From Macrolepiota albuminosa (taxonomy: Eukaryota; Basidiomycota; Agaricomycetes; Agaricales; Agaricaceae): DNA of 64,000 bases. The notes beneath the pieces were generated by a model. It had not been told where the DNA came from and ran no database searches. It saw only the letters and a list, made by a program, of their open reading frames with translations. The DNA lies in contig JAMWFC010000058.1 in NCBI GenBank assembly GCA_027475525.1, forward strand, positions 310,001-374,000, in the 5' to 3' direction. Shown here piece by piece: positions 22,801-32,587 of the stretch (positions are counted from its first letter, which is position 1; each line of letters starts with the position of its first letter). A program made the translations under genes and the position numbers.

Positions 22801-23030
22801 AAGCCGTTTCAAGCGCTACGACAGCAGAGACAAAGCTAGCTCTACATTGGCCGGGTACGGAAACCCATGTGTGATTAAAGCCGTTTCAAGCGCTACGACA
22901 GCTTGTTGGAGGCAAGAGCGTCTTCTACTTCGGGATGTACATCAACCACTGCCCCGCGGGTACGCGCTACGTTGAGTGAGAAGTGTCGGAATTTGGAGAG
23001 GGGTCGGAACGAAAAACAAAGACGGCGCAT
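19772..23030 (-). CDS. Fused pseudouridine-5'-phosphate glycosidase / pseudouridine kinase
   Basis: Bifunctional enzyme of pseudouridine breakdown. The kinase half phosphorylates pseudouridine, and the glycosidase half cleaves pseudouridine 5'-phosphate to uracil and ribose 5-phosphate. The N-terminal half is PsuG-like: ALETALITHGFPYPANVELA, AQGSVPATIGLIDGRVKIGL, ENGPAKISRRDIAAAIAL, then GVVFAVPIPEQFEESG with TPWLLSRVGELT and ASNIALIENTALIG. The C-terminal half is a PfkB-family kinase: NLMIIGSSAVDITTQAL, SPGVVSLSLGGVARNVAEAC, and the catalytic NVTGAGDSFVGALL. The start MRRLCFSFRPLSKFRHFSLN looks like a mitochondrial presequence. About 15 small exons. Four 77-bp duplications lie in it; the one at 22748 collapses seamlessly. 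Confidence 0.92.
20345..20498. repeat. 77-bp perfect tandem duplication 7
   Basis: Copies 20345-20421 and 20422-20498, in the kinase half of the PsuG-PsuK gene. Confidence 0.95.
21755..21908. repeat. 77-bp perfect tandem duplication 8
   Basis: Copies 21755-21831 and 21832-21908, in the glycosidase half of the PsuG-PsuK gene. Confidence 0.95.
22748..22901. repeat. 77-bp perfect tandem duplication 9
   Basis: Copies 22748-22824 and 22825-22901, in the N-terminal exon of PsuG-PsuK. Collapse gives the continuous PsuG start ALETALITHGFPYPANVELA into LSLEKIVRAQG. Confidence 0.95.
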
Positions 23031-23067
23031 GCACAGAGTAGTTTTGAATAGGTGATGTGATGACGTA
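23031..23067. promoter_or_regulatory. 37-bp divergent start-to-start space
   Basis: Only 37 bp separate the start codons of PsuG-PsuK (leftward) and the molybdopterin synthase gene (rightward). Either the two promoters overlap the opposite gene's coding region, or a true start lies further inside one gene. Confidence 0.45.
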
Positions 23068-23734
23068 ATGACACACTCCCCGTCTGCATCCATCGAGGTG
23101 ACCCTAGCAACTCCCCAAGGGTTCTGTGCTCTGTCGCACGCACCACTCAACGTGGATAGTATCATCAAATCCGTTCAAGATGATTCTGCAGGCGCAATTG
23201 CTTCATTCATAGGTAAATGCCGCTCATCGACAATTTTGACAACCTTCACAAATCCTCCACAGGCACTACGCGTAACTCATTCAAAGGTTCGACGTTTTGC
23301 TCGTTGTACTGTCCGGCTGTCCTTATAGCTACATCGCAGGAAAGGTTGTCACCCGCTTAGAATATCAAGCCTACTCTAAACTTGCAATCAAGACTTTGGC
23401 GGATATCATGCGTGAAGTAGCAAGTGAAATTGAGCGGTCAGAACATCAAATTTCTTCCCAGGGAATCCCATCCCTTATTCGATGTTCAATACACCATCGT
23501 TTGGGTTTCGTTCCCGTTGGAGAGCCATCGATTGGTATATCTTTTTTTTGAATGGATTTGCACTCATACTTACCTTCTGAAACAGTCATCGCAGTCTCCT
23601 CTCCTCATCGTAAAGAGTCATTCATTGCATGTGAATCCATTCTTGAAAAAGTCAAGCGCAAGGCGCAGATCTGGAAGAGGGAATACTATGAGGGAGAACC
23701 AGACCATGAAGCCGAATGGAAAGCGAACCATTAG
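23068..23734 (+). CDS. Molybdopterin synthase catalytic subunit (MoaE/MOCS2B)
   Basis: Large subunit of molybdopterin synthase, which converts precursor Z (cPMP) to molybdopterin in molybdenum-cofactor synthesis. Exons give LNVDSIIKSVQDDSAGAIAS, then FIGTTRNSFKGKVVTRLEYQ and AYSKLAIKTLADIMREV. Near the end it has IHHRLGFVPVGEPSIVIAVS, SPHRKESFIACESILEKVK and the catalytic C-terminal KAQIWKREYYEG. The FIGTTRN, HRLG and K-x-x-x-P/I-x-W-K-(K/R)-E signatures are diagnostic. Three introns with in-phase GT-AG borders. About 155 residues, normal for the family. Confidence 0.95.
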
Positions 23735-24077
23735 TTCAACAGATTTGAAGCCCGGCGGGTGTGTTCATGTACTGCATGCAGTCCGTGCGTTAGCCGTTCC
23801 ATATCAGCCGCCGCTGTACATGTATTTTTACAAGTTAAAAGCATTTTCGTAGAGTTTCTATCCCGCTTTCTCATGGTTCCCGCCTGTAACCTTGATTCCC
23901 GGTACCTATACTTGTGTCCTTCCTCGATCCCCTTTCCCAACGTGATTCCATCAGTGAGCCCCACCTGGTGAATGCATGCTGCGGTTACGCATTTGTTACG
24001 TCACGCCTCGATAATGGGAATGGTCACTCGGCATTCAAAACTTCAAAAAGTCTCAAGGTACTCCATTCTCATTCGAC
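23735..24077. other. Intergenic; 5' flank of inverted duplication
   Basis: No gene is seen. From about 23977 the sequence (GTTACGCATTTGTTACGTCA) recurs in inverted orientation near 25785-25805. This marks the outer limit of the duplicated block. Confidence 0.5.
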
Positions 24078-24736
24078 ATGTTACCCCAACTCCTGGTTAG
24101 ATCATTCTCCAACATACCAGAGGACTCGCTCGAAAATTGGAATGGCATATGGAACTTGCTCTTGGTCGAGTTCTTCCCCTGGAAAGAAGGTTGGGTCGTA
24201 ACACCTCTGGTAGGAGATCCATACCTTCGAATCTGAAGGCACTCTTCTCACTCATCATCATAAGTGTCCTGACAGGTTTGGGATAGCATGTTATGCTACC
24301 ATATTCATGATTGAGCATTACAATGCAACAACCCCCGCTGTGCTTGTCGAGCTCTGTCCATTTTTCAAGCTACGTTCAATCGAGGCTAGAAGTGATCTCG
24401 ATACAAGAATGCGGCTCTGGTTTGCTGATTGCATGGGCGAGGGCCCGGAGAAGTTGATTGGTCTCAGTGCGTTCGGGCACATGGTGTGCAAGTACGAGGC
24501 TACAAAGGTCAATGACAAGTATGAAGTTATTCCCCCGGTGTTGCCAATGTCTCCGAATCGCGTGTATGACAACGTGCCTAAGGAGCGTTGGGATCTGGAC
24601 TTGTTAACTGATGAGGGGGGCGATCGACTTGTGGCTATAATAAAGGAAGTTAAAAATGTGATTTTCGCTGAAAGTATGATAATTCAATTTTGCTATTGTC
24701 ATTTAATAACATTCTTGATGAATAGTTGCCACCTAA
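24078..24736 (+). CDS. Unrecognised three-copy family, member A
   Basis: Not a family I can name. Three exons (24078-24209, 24265 to about 24677, and two or three codons ending 24736) give about 195 residues: MLPQLLVRSFSNIPEDSLEN, a Trp/Phe-rich patch (FFPWKEGWVVTPL), a strand pair ending AVLVELCPFFKL, GLSAFGHMVCKYEATKVND, and a conserved C-terminus (KERWDLDLLTDEGGDRLVA). Members B and C read VELKP where A reads VELCP. E-x-K after a hydrophobic strand recalls PD-(D/E)XK nuclease folds; that is conjecture. It is the left arm of an inverted duplication with B. Confidence 0.6.
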
Positions 24737-25039
24737 ACAGCTGTCTGCAACACGAATCAGGTGTCTTGGTAATGCTGCATAATTCTCATCTTTTCTGCTG
24801 TGTACAATATCTTAGTTCTGCTCCGTTTCAGTTTTGAAATTGTCCGTATGTATTACAAAATGTACATTGTCAGTTTTTTGAATATTGAAATAATACATGA
24901 TGTGCTCCATGCTCCATCAATTGCCCAAGCTTCACCAATAAGTCAGTCTTCGCGTTTACATAGGTGCCACAGCCAACTGTATATGTTGACAACGATGCAG
25001 CATTACAAAAACACCAGATTCGTGTCTCAGACAGTTGTC

Positions 25040-25712
25040 TTAGGTACGGTTGGCAACTATTTATCAAGAATGTTATTAAATGACAGCAGCAAAATTGAAT
25101 TTACACATACTTTCAGCGAGAACCATATTTTTAACTTCCTTTATTATAGCCACAAGTCGATCTCCCCCCTCATCAGTTAACAAGTCCAGATCCCAACGCT
25201 CCTTAGGCACTGAGTCATACAAGTATTGCGTAGACTCTGGCAACTCCAGGGGGATGATTTTGTACTTGTCGTTGAGCGTTGTAGCCTCGTACTTGCACAC
25301 CATGTGTCCGAACGCGCTGAGACCAATCAATTTCGCCGGGCCCTGGTACACGTAATCAACAAGCACATCCCGCATTTGCGCATCGAGTGCACTTCGAGCC
25401 GTGAATAACCGGAGCTGGGAGAATGGTTTGAGCTCGACAAACACAGCGGGGATTGTTGCATGGTTATGCTTGCTGGTGAACATAACAACAAACCCTATTG
25501 ACATCCTAAGGTTTGCAGGTGATGGAGACTGATGGCGATGAGCTCCTTCAGACTCGTATGGTATGAATTTCTACCAGAGGTGTTACAACCCAACCTTCGT
25601 TCCAGGGGAAGAACTCGATCAAGAGCGAGTTCCAGACACCATTCCACGGTTTTTCATCGGTAGAATCCTTTGGTATGTTTGAGATTTGTTTAACCAGGAG
25701 TTGGGGTAACAT
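25040..25712 (-). CDS. Unrecognised three-copy family, member B
   Basis: Mirror copy of member A with the same three-exon plan: exon 1 from 25712 (MLPQLLVKQISNIPKDS), an intron GTAGAA...CATCAG, and a tiny last exon ending ANRT at 25040. Conserved blocks: SLLIEFFPWNEGWVVTPL, TIPAVFVELKPFSQLRLF, IGLSAFGHMVCKYEATTLND, DSVPKERWDLDLLTDEGGDR. All junctions stay in frame, so the copy may be functional. The conserved splice phases across A and B, and in the first intron of C, argue for real coding sequence. Function unknown. Confidence 0.6.
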
Positions 25713-25806
25713 GTCGAGTGAGCGTGGAATGCCCTTGAGACCTAGCTTTGAATGCCAAGCATCCGGTTATCTCAGGGTATGACGTAACAAATGCGTAACT
25801 GTGACG

Positions 25807-27245
25807 TAAGTGTAGAAATGGTTGTCACACGTGGATAAGATGGTAGAGTTCGAGAGACTGTTGTAAGTGCTCGAATTTCTCTCTAAGTAGTTTTAGTATA
25901 CATGGGCCCTTTATACTGGAACTACGGATCAATCAATAAGTCGATCGGTACGAGGAGAGTAAGATAGGATACTTTTAGTATGTTATTCCATGGTCGTCGA
26001 AGACCAGCATCGACGTGTCGGATGGATTTAGTAAAAATGTGGTTGTGACAATGAGTGGAGTCGTCAAGAGCGATGGGGGTGAGGACAAGTCACGATTCTG
26101 TCACATATGCCCTAGCGCTAGAAACGATTGACTGCACTTCCGACTCTCAATAGGTCCATCGATATCGATATCCCACGTCCCCACCGCATTGTTGTCGGCT
26201 ATCCGTTGATAGGACCCCATACAGGTTAGGCGCATCAACGGCAGGCTCGGCACCGGCTCCGGAAACCTTGCCGCACTCGTTCCGAACTTAGCGCACGCGT
26301 TCTACCCATTTTAAGCCATTTCTGACGGCCGCGCACGGCAAGAAGCAGATCCAATCAGTGATAGCGCCGATCGGCAGACAGAATGACAACTGACAGATGG
26401 CATCAGTCACTGACGACAGCGCTTAGCGAGAAGCTTGATGATCTATCAAAAACTGACGGACAGCTTGGCGTTTGACCTTGGCGTCTGACACCGCTTACCG
26501 TCTCGATTTGGCGCCCAACGTCGCTTAGGGGTTCTGACAGACAGAAGGGTGATGGAGTGATGGTTTAGCTTCGCGATCTGTCGCCTGGCGTCGCTAAGGC
26601 TCTTGAATGGGCGGTAGGGATCTGAAACCGTTGGAGCTACCCCTTTGAAATTTTCCAGTTTACCGCACTCTGGCGTCATTAGCCACTGGCGACGGTGAAC
26701 TCCTTGTAGTATAAAAGTACTTACCGACTTGTACATTAAACAGCAGACGAATAGACCACAGTTTCCCCCTTACTTCAGTCTCCCTTACGCTCAAGAGCTC
26801 ATTTACGCTACGGTCGGCAACGTCAAAACTCATCGGTAGTTACAGACGTTCGCCAACACTCGACATACTCGCGCCTTGCAACTACGGCAGGCATTATCGA
26901 CGCTTAGAACCTCGCTAAGCTTATCGTGCTCTTGCCGCTCACCCTTGCCGTGTTCACTTACCGCATTTCCTTAGGCGCTTTACCTTAGCGCTTACCACTT
27001 GCCGACCCCGTTACCGACTTTTACCCTTTTTCACAGACGCGTTCTCTGGGACCTGCCCGGGACTCCTCAACACACTTATAGCGCGCCCAACGCACACTCT
27101 TGGTTAGGTAACACTTTAGCTACATTTGTTACTGACCAAACTTTGGGCGTCATCACCGTACCCTCACTCGAAGGAAGTTCTATCAGCTCGCCTGACTCTC
27201 TGCTACAGATTGATATCCATTTCTCACTGGCCATCCAGTCTCAGC
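25807..27245. other. Gene-poor accessory stretch, possible decayed element
   Basis: No supported gene. A TATA-like TATAAAAG lies near 26711, followed by CAGCAGACG. From about 26450 to 27020 short motifs such as GCTTACCG, CTTAGCGC and GGCGTC/GACGCC recur loosely. That texture is unlike the flanking genes and could be a solo LTR or decayed mobile element. No matching terminal repeats or transposase/reverse-transcriptase coding sequence were found. Weak frames near 27000-27300 run into member C but have no recognisable content. Confidence 0.3.
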
Positions 27246-27855
27246 ATGTTGCGAGAACGCTTGATACGAGAGTTTTGTATTATACCACAGGACAGCCGAA
27301 ATGAAAATCTGTGGAATGGTGTCTGGAACTCACTCTTGTCCAGCTACTTCCCCCTCAACGAAGGCTGGTTTGTGGTGCCTCAGGTATAATATTCATACCT
27401 ACAAGTCTGAAGGAACTCTTCTCACTTATCACCATCAGTTTCCACCACATCAGGAAACAAGAGAAGCGATTGACTTTGCTGTTATGTTTATAATATGCCA
27501 TGAAAATACCAAAATCCCTGCTATGTTCGTTGAGCTGAAACCATTTGTCAATCTCCTGTCTTCCAGTGTTCAATCTTCTGCAGACGAACAAATACGCCAT
27601 CACTACTACACATACACAAACGAGGGCCCACCGAAGTTCATTGCTATCAGCGCATTCGGGCACATGGTGTGCAAGTACGAGGCTACAAAGCTTAACGGCG
27701 ATTACGACATTTTGCCTCCACGACTACTGGAGCCAAGTATATACCGAAGCGATCCCGCGCTTCATAATCGTTGGGATATCAACTTGTTAACTGATGAAGG
27801 ATTCGATAAACTTGAGGCTATTTTCGAGGAAATTAAAAATATGATTCCTCGCTGA
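27246..27855 (+). CDS. Unrecognised three-copy family, member C (C-terminus shifted)
   Basis: The most divergent copy. Exon 1 (27246-27383) reads MLRERLIREFCIIPQDSRNE, then NGVWNSLLSSYFPLNEGWFV. The intron 27384-27438 ends CATCAG in the same place as in B. Exon 2 continues REAIDFAVMFIICHENTKIP, FVELKPF, IAISAFGHMVCKYEATKLNG and RWDINLLTDEGFDKLEA. Compared with A and B there is one extra C at about 27848. It moves the frame just before the last splice site, so the protein ends NMIPR. Only the last few residues are affected. C keeps Asp (AIDF) upstream of E-L-K, which A and B lack. Confidence 0.55.
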
Positions 27856-29093
27856 AGGTATGTGTCAATCTAGGTTTGCTGCACTCGTTTAATGAGATTG
27901 ATCCTTGATGAATATAGTTGCCAACCATGCCTCAGATAACAGAAGTTGTGACAGAAGCAAGGCACCCTCGCACACCTTTCCTACCATGTACCATATCGTA
28001 GTTTCCCTCCGTTTCCGTTTCTGTTAGACTACACCATCGACCCCGACGCACACGCGCCCAACATCCCCATATAGCTTTTCTCTTTGTTCTCATCTTCTTA
28101 TCACTCAACCCTGCTCGAAGCTTCCTATATAGACTCGGACAACATACAACACCCTCAATTTATTATACAATAAGCTGAAAGTGAGTCGTTACAATCCGTA
28201 AATACCATCGATACGCTGACACAGTAACGTAGATTGATTAACTTACCGAACTTGTCAGTTGTGTAAGGTTGTAACAGTTTCGACATTTCATATTACAAAT
28301 TGTATCAAGGACGGTTTTTTGTGTTAACGAGACTTCAAGGCAAGGCAAACAATTGGTGGTAATCTTGGGTAAGAAGCTGAGTGGGATGTGTCAAGCCAAA
28401 GACAGATAGTATATGCCTGCCAGAATTAAGGCATCCAGATCGATTGGGTCCACAAAAAGAATAAGTTAAAAATTGAAAAATACCAAGCCAAGCCGGAGCC
28501 AGGTCGGCTTGAGAGTTTGGGCTCGGTCCACTCTAAGTACTGTTATCCACTCAAGGCGAGGGGATGCTGGGGGTGAGGATGGTTACAGCTGTTTTCATAA
28601 CGATAGACCCCTTCGAGTTTGGCTCCTTGTTTAGTTGTTTTGGCTAAAACTGATCTATAATCACATTACCTACAGCTGTTTTAATAACAATAGACCCCTT
28701 CGACTTTGGCTCCTTGTTTAGTTGTGTGGCTTATATTAGCTTCTGCCAGGCTTGCCGGGATACGACCATTCAAATACCAAAACAGCTGTAATTGACTGAT
28801 GTTAAACAATAAGCGAGTGCAAACTACCGCCGGAATTGGGTTGCTTCTTCATTTACTATTCTCTCATGGTAGAACACGTAAAAATCAAGAGATTCGTCAT
28901 GCCTGTTAGCCACGATCGCCAGATCGAAGCTTAGATGCGGCATTCAAGGCCCTGGGAAGACATAGGCAGACGAATGGTTGAATAGTTGCGTCTGCAGTAT
29001 GCAGCGGTTTGTGAAGCTCGACAGGCATCCTGGCCAGAGGAGCGGCTCGATCAAAACTAAGGTGACTGAAACCGTAGATTATATGTCGCGGCA
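27856..29093. other. Intergenic 1.2 kb without supported genes
   Basis: AT-rich, gene-free stretch between family member C and ICE2. The only clear structure is an imperfect tandem repeat at 28584-28745. No tRNA or ORF with recognisable content is seen. Confidence 0.5.
28584..28745. repeat. Imperfect tandem repeat, two units of about 87 bp
   Basis: TACAGCTGTTTTCATAACGA at 28584 recurs as TACAGCTGTTTTAATAACAA at 28671. In both it is followed by TAGACCCCTTCGA and TTTGGCTCCTTGTTTAGTTG. Substitutions between copies and the 87-bp period set it apart from the perfect 77-bp duplications, so it is probably genuine. Confidence 0.8.
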
Positions 29094-30424
29094 TTAGTCA
29101 ACTTTCCAATCTTTGGCAGTTACATCCTCTTCAGAGCTCACAACAAGCTCTACGGACCAAATAACAAGTGTCAAAAATATGTTCATCCAACGCCACCATA
29201 TTTGAGACGAGTGATCCAGCACTGCTCATAGATTAAATTAACAATCGAAAGATATCTAAGCAGACTCACGGAGCAGATGCGAATACACAGTGACAAATAT
29301 AAATTGTCGGTAAGTGAGGAGGATTCGGGTGAGGTTAGAAGTCTGATGAACCAGTCAGTCAACACAAGCGCAACCGAGAACGATCTCTGCATTTACTGGT
29401 CTACTTTCCCAACTATCATGAACACCATCGTCAGATTCCCAGCTATCGGCACCAATAGTCGGCAGAATACGCGAAGCTAAGTGTAGAATTGCTAAGCGGT
29501 AGAGAAGTGCGAGTAACACAGGCTTTGGCAGAGTATTGATCACAAAATTCAACAACGCCCTAAAGTGGGGAAGGATGTTGGGAAGCAATGGAGCACTGAC
29601 AGAGGGTGATGAGACCTATACCAGAAACAAGGTATCACAACGTACTATGATGACGCAGGATCAGTGAATGATTTTTGGTCGAAGCCACATAACCAAACAT
29701 TGTATGCGATAAAAATGGACAGTCCCGAGGATTCGATAATATTTGTCCGTCGTAGCACAAAGCCGATCAATGTGAGAAAGAGGAAAGCTGTGAGAGCTAC
29801 ACCCAAGAGCGTGGACGATAAAGGTGATGATGCGGCAGTAGGATAGGACTGAAAGTTCGTAAGAGCAAAACGATGAAAGCTATTGGTTAAGACACGCACT
29901 GCGACAATCCACCAAGCAGAAACAACATACGCAATTGCAGAACTAATGAGAAGAGCGAACTGGTAGGCTTCCCCTTCGCTGACCAGGCGTTTGGCTCCTT
30001 GACCGAGCTTCTGCACGACAAGCAAGCTTGAAAGACCTTCCATTGCAATAAAAACTGGACCGGAGTATGTCAACATGTTCCCCCACACATCGGTGGCAAC
30101 AATAAGCAAAGGGTGTACAGAGGATGAGAATAAGTTGAAACAAAGGAGAAGCAGGAATGGGTGCATTGGGACCTGGAGGATGGATAAAGCGTCAGAGCCC
30201 CACATAAGAATAAGAGTTCCATGTATGAGTGAATGCAACGATAAGAGCAAAGATAAAAGTAAAAATGCTTGAGAGGAAAGGGTAGCTAAGGTCAACGGAA
30301 GAAAGATGAGGATCTGTAGGACGGTCGACAACCTGTGAAACGTGTGAGTAGAAAATAATGGTAAAAGAGACCCTGACCTAGCAGAATGAGAGAGTGCACT
30401 CCAAAGGATCCACGGAGTGAACAT
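29094..30424 (-). CDS. ICE2-like endoplasmic reticulum membrane protein
   Basis: Integral ER membrane protein needed in yeast for cortical ER inheritance and lipid balance. Many hydrophobic helices: LFSTHTFHRLSTVLQILIFL; LLLLCFNLFSSSVHPLLIVA; SGPVFIAMEGLSSLLVVQKL; ALLISSAIAYVVSAWWIV; LGVALTAFLFLTLIGFVLRR then TNIIESSGL. Later exons give LPNILPHFRALLNFVINTLP, LYRLAILHLASRILPTIG, ILLTYRQFIFVTVYSHLL and WWRWMNIFLTLVIWSVELVV. The GPVF...EG, RRTNIIESS and TYRQF..VYSHLL blocks match fungal ICE2. The start ATG at 30424 (MFTPWILWSALSHSAR) is the first in frame. Several short exons at the C-terminus, ending 29094. Confidence 0.82.
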
Positions 30425-30596
30425 GGCGGGGAAAGAACGTTGGGTCGTCAATAAGGACCAGAGAAGACAACACGATATCTTTGTGACTTTTGTGACAAGT
30501 CGTGTTGACCAAGTCTCAAGTACTCAATTTATACACACACCTACGGACATTGATTACAGTCTACGATACAGACAAATTGAGAAATCTAGACATGAT

Positions 30597-32203
30597 CTAG
30601 CAACAATGGGCGCCAACTCGTCTGATATCAGAAGCTTTGTCGACAGCACTGATATTAGTCAGAGGATTCAGAAGTCCCTTTTCTCGAGCGAAATCCGTAG
30701 CTCGAGACGAGGCACCTGGGTCCGACGGTGGTACGAAGAATTCATCCATGATGGGTATTTGTAACAGATTCATCTTTGGGGTAATAATAGCCATATAGTT
30801 GGTCTTGATTTCCATCCAGTCGGCTAGGAGAGAAATAAGCGTTGCGCAAGGTAGTAATTAACTTGGTACTTTACCTCGTTCAAAGGTCAAGGGCTCGCTC
30901 GCAATCTATACCAATTGCAGCTTTAGAAACGAACACAGCATTCAAGTCAACGTACCATTATAATATTTTCCCTTTTATCAGCTTTACTCATCTTGTAATG
31001 TCCCCCATCAGCATATTCGCTAAACGTCGTACCCGATGAAAACCACTGATAAGATGATGAGCAATGCTAAGGAGGATACAGATCAAGACTCGCCAATGAT
31101 GCTGCCTCGTCCTTTCTAGACGAAATATATCGAGTGACAACGACGCTCTCTCCGTCAGTGACACAGAAATTCATGAGGCTAGGCTGCAACAATGAAGTCT
31201 ACCAAACAAGAAAAAAAAAGTAAAGGGTAGTATCCGTGCCTCGGTAATGCCAAGCCCTTTGGCCAATTCATTGAGATGAGCTATGGTTTGAAGCATAGCC
31301 TTGCGCAAAATCTCAGGTGTGAACGATCGCGCCTTATGGTCCTCCAGCTTTGGGAGAATTCAAATTGCCTGCGCTTTTAGCTGATATAGGGTCACTCCCC
31401 TTCGATAGAAACAAAGCGAAAGCCCACTCGGAATCTATAAATGTTATGATTAACAATTTCAACCTTGGAGGGAAGTAGGAACCTGTATTGCCCTGGACAG
31501 CGTCAAAAATTTCATCTGGAATATAGCTCTGTAGCTTGCGCTTTATCAAATGGAAGTCGGAAATTCCACCGTTGTGCATGAACTGATGCATTTCAAGGCT
31601 CCATAGTGTAAAAGGGAGCAATGACACACACCATCAGTTTACCATGAACGAAAGGATGACAGTTGTCGAGGGATAATGAGCCTGCAGTAGTCGCCCTCAC
31701 ATGGCCACTACACTCGATCTATGAATATATGATACAAGGCAAGAACATGAAGCGCACAAGACTAGAGGAGATTTGATTTTCTCCGCCAACCTCGTCAGAT
31801 TCACGTTGTTCCAAGCCTGTCTCAGGAGATATGAAGTTAGAACGGACAAAGAGATTGAGAATGGTTCTGACTGGGGTGACAGACGTGAATATGCATGGCT
31901 GGCTACCGAGCTCTTCGTCATAGACAGAGTCATACCAGCCTATATCGTCAGAATCAGTAGCTACTCAGAGATGTGGACAATGCGGCTAACCTACACCAAA
32001 ACCATCACCGTTCATCGGCCTCCTATGATCCAGACGAAGGCGAGAGTCGAATGCTTGATTGATAATGGAATGGCACGGTCTCGTCAAGAGCTTCCCAGTC
32101 CATGATTAGTTGAGCACTAGAACGACGGAAAGATGATGTTCGAAAGATTTACATGTGATAGCTGGACAGGTGAAGTCCCCTTATATATAACAAAGCGACA
32201 CAT
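30597..32203 (-). CDS. DUG3-like class II glutamine amidotransferase (glutathione degradation)
   Basis: The Dug2-Dug3 complex degrades glutathione in the cytosol through the gamma-glutamyl transfer step. The start at 32203 is MCRFVIYKGTSPVQLSHLLT; Cys2 becomes the N-terminal nucleophile. Further blocks: DGFGVGWYD; LVFAHVRATT; HNGGISDFHLIKRKLQSYIP; GNTDSEWAFALFLS; LNELAKGLGITEA; FCVTDGESVVVTRYISSRKD; NIIMIASEPLTFERADWMEI; ITPKMNLLQIPIMDEFFVPP. Catalytic Cys2 and the HNG motif are in place. About ten exons with introns of about 50 bp; I confirmed several junctions in phase. Confidence 0.93.
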
Positions 32204-32587
32204 TCTATGTGTCGAGTTTGCAGTTAGGGACTGATACAAGTCTACAAAATCGCTTACTCGGATGCAGGGGATGGGACAAATGAAAAGTGTATTTTCGATG
32301 GTCAATTTGGGAATTAGATCCGATGATCATTCCAAAAATTGAAACAGACTCAGTTGGCGGCGCCACTGCGGCGACACTGGGTGAATATGACACTGGTATC
32401 GTTACCATGGTGTGATGCCAGCTTTCCGTGTCATCCAGTGTTTCGTTATACTTCCATTTACAATGCTCTGGCTAGTATTTCTGTATCTTACACGCAAAGC
32501 GTGCTCATAAATTTCGCTCGTTCAAATGAGGACAAATGTACGACCACAATCCAAGTATTGAAGTCGCCTTGGATACTACGTTTATAA

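Larger units (their letters stand above)
23977..25806. repeat. Large inverted duplication (two arms of about 0.8 kb)
   Basis: The left arm (about 23977-24840) and the right arm (about 25806-24955, reversed) are clearly alike over a whole gene plus flanks. They include a shared TTACGCATTTGTTACGTCA at the outer ends and ATTCAATTTTGCT...GTCATTTAATAACATTCTTGAT in the 3' introns. A centre of about 100-150 bp separates them. The arms have diverged by substitutions, so this is a real duplication and not an assembly copy. Confidence 0.8.

Noticed and set aside
19772..23030. Separate PfkB kinase and PsuG glycosidase genes
   Set aside because: Both halves are on the same strand in continuous exon order with no promoter-sized gap, and fused forms are known in fungi.
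25220..25410. Plus-strand open frames over family member B
   Set aside because: They are mirror images of the conserved minus-strand coding blocks.
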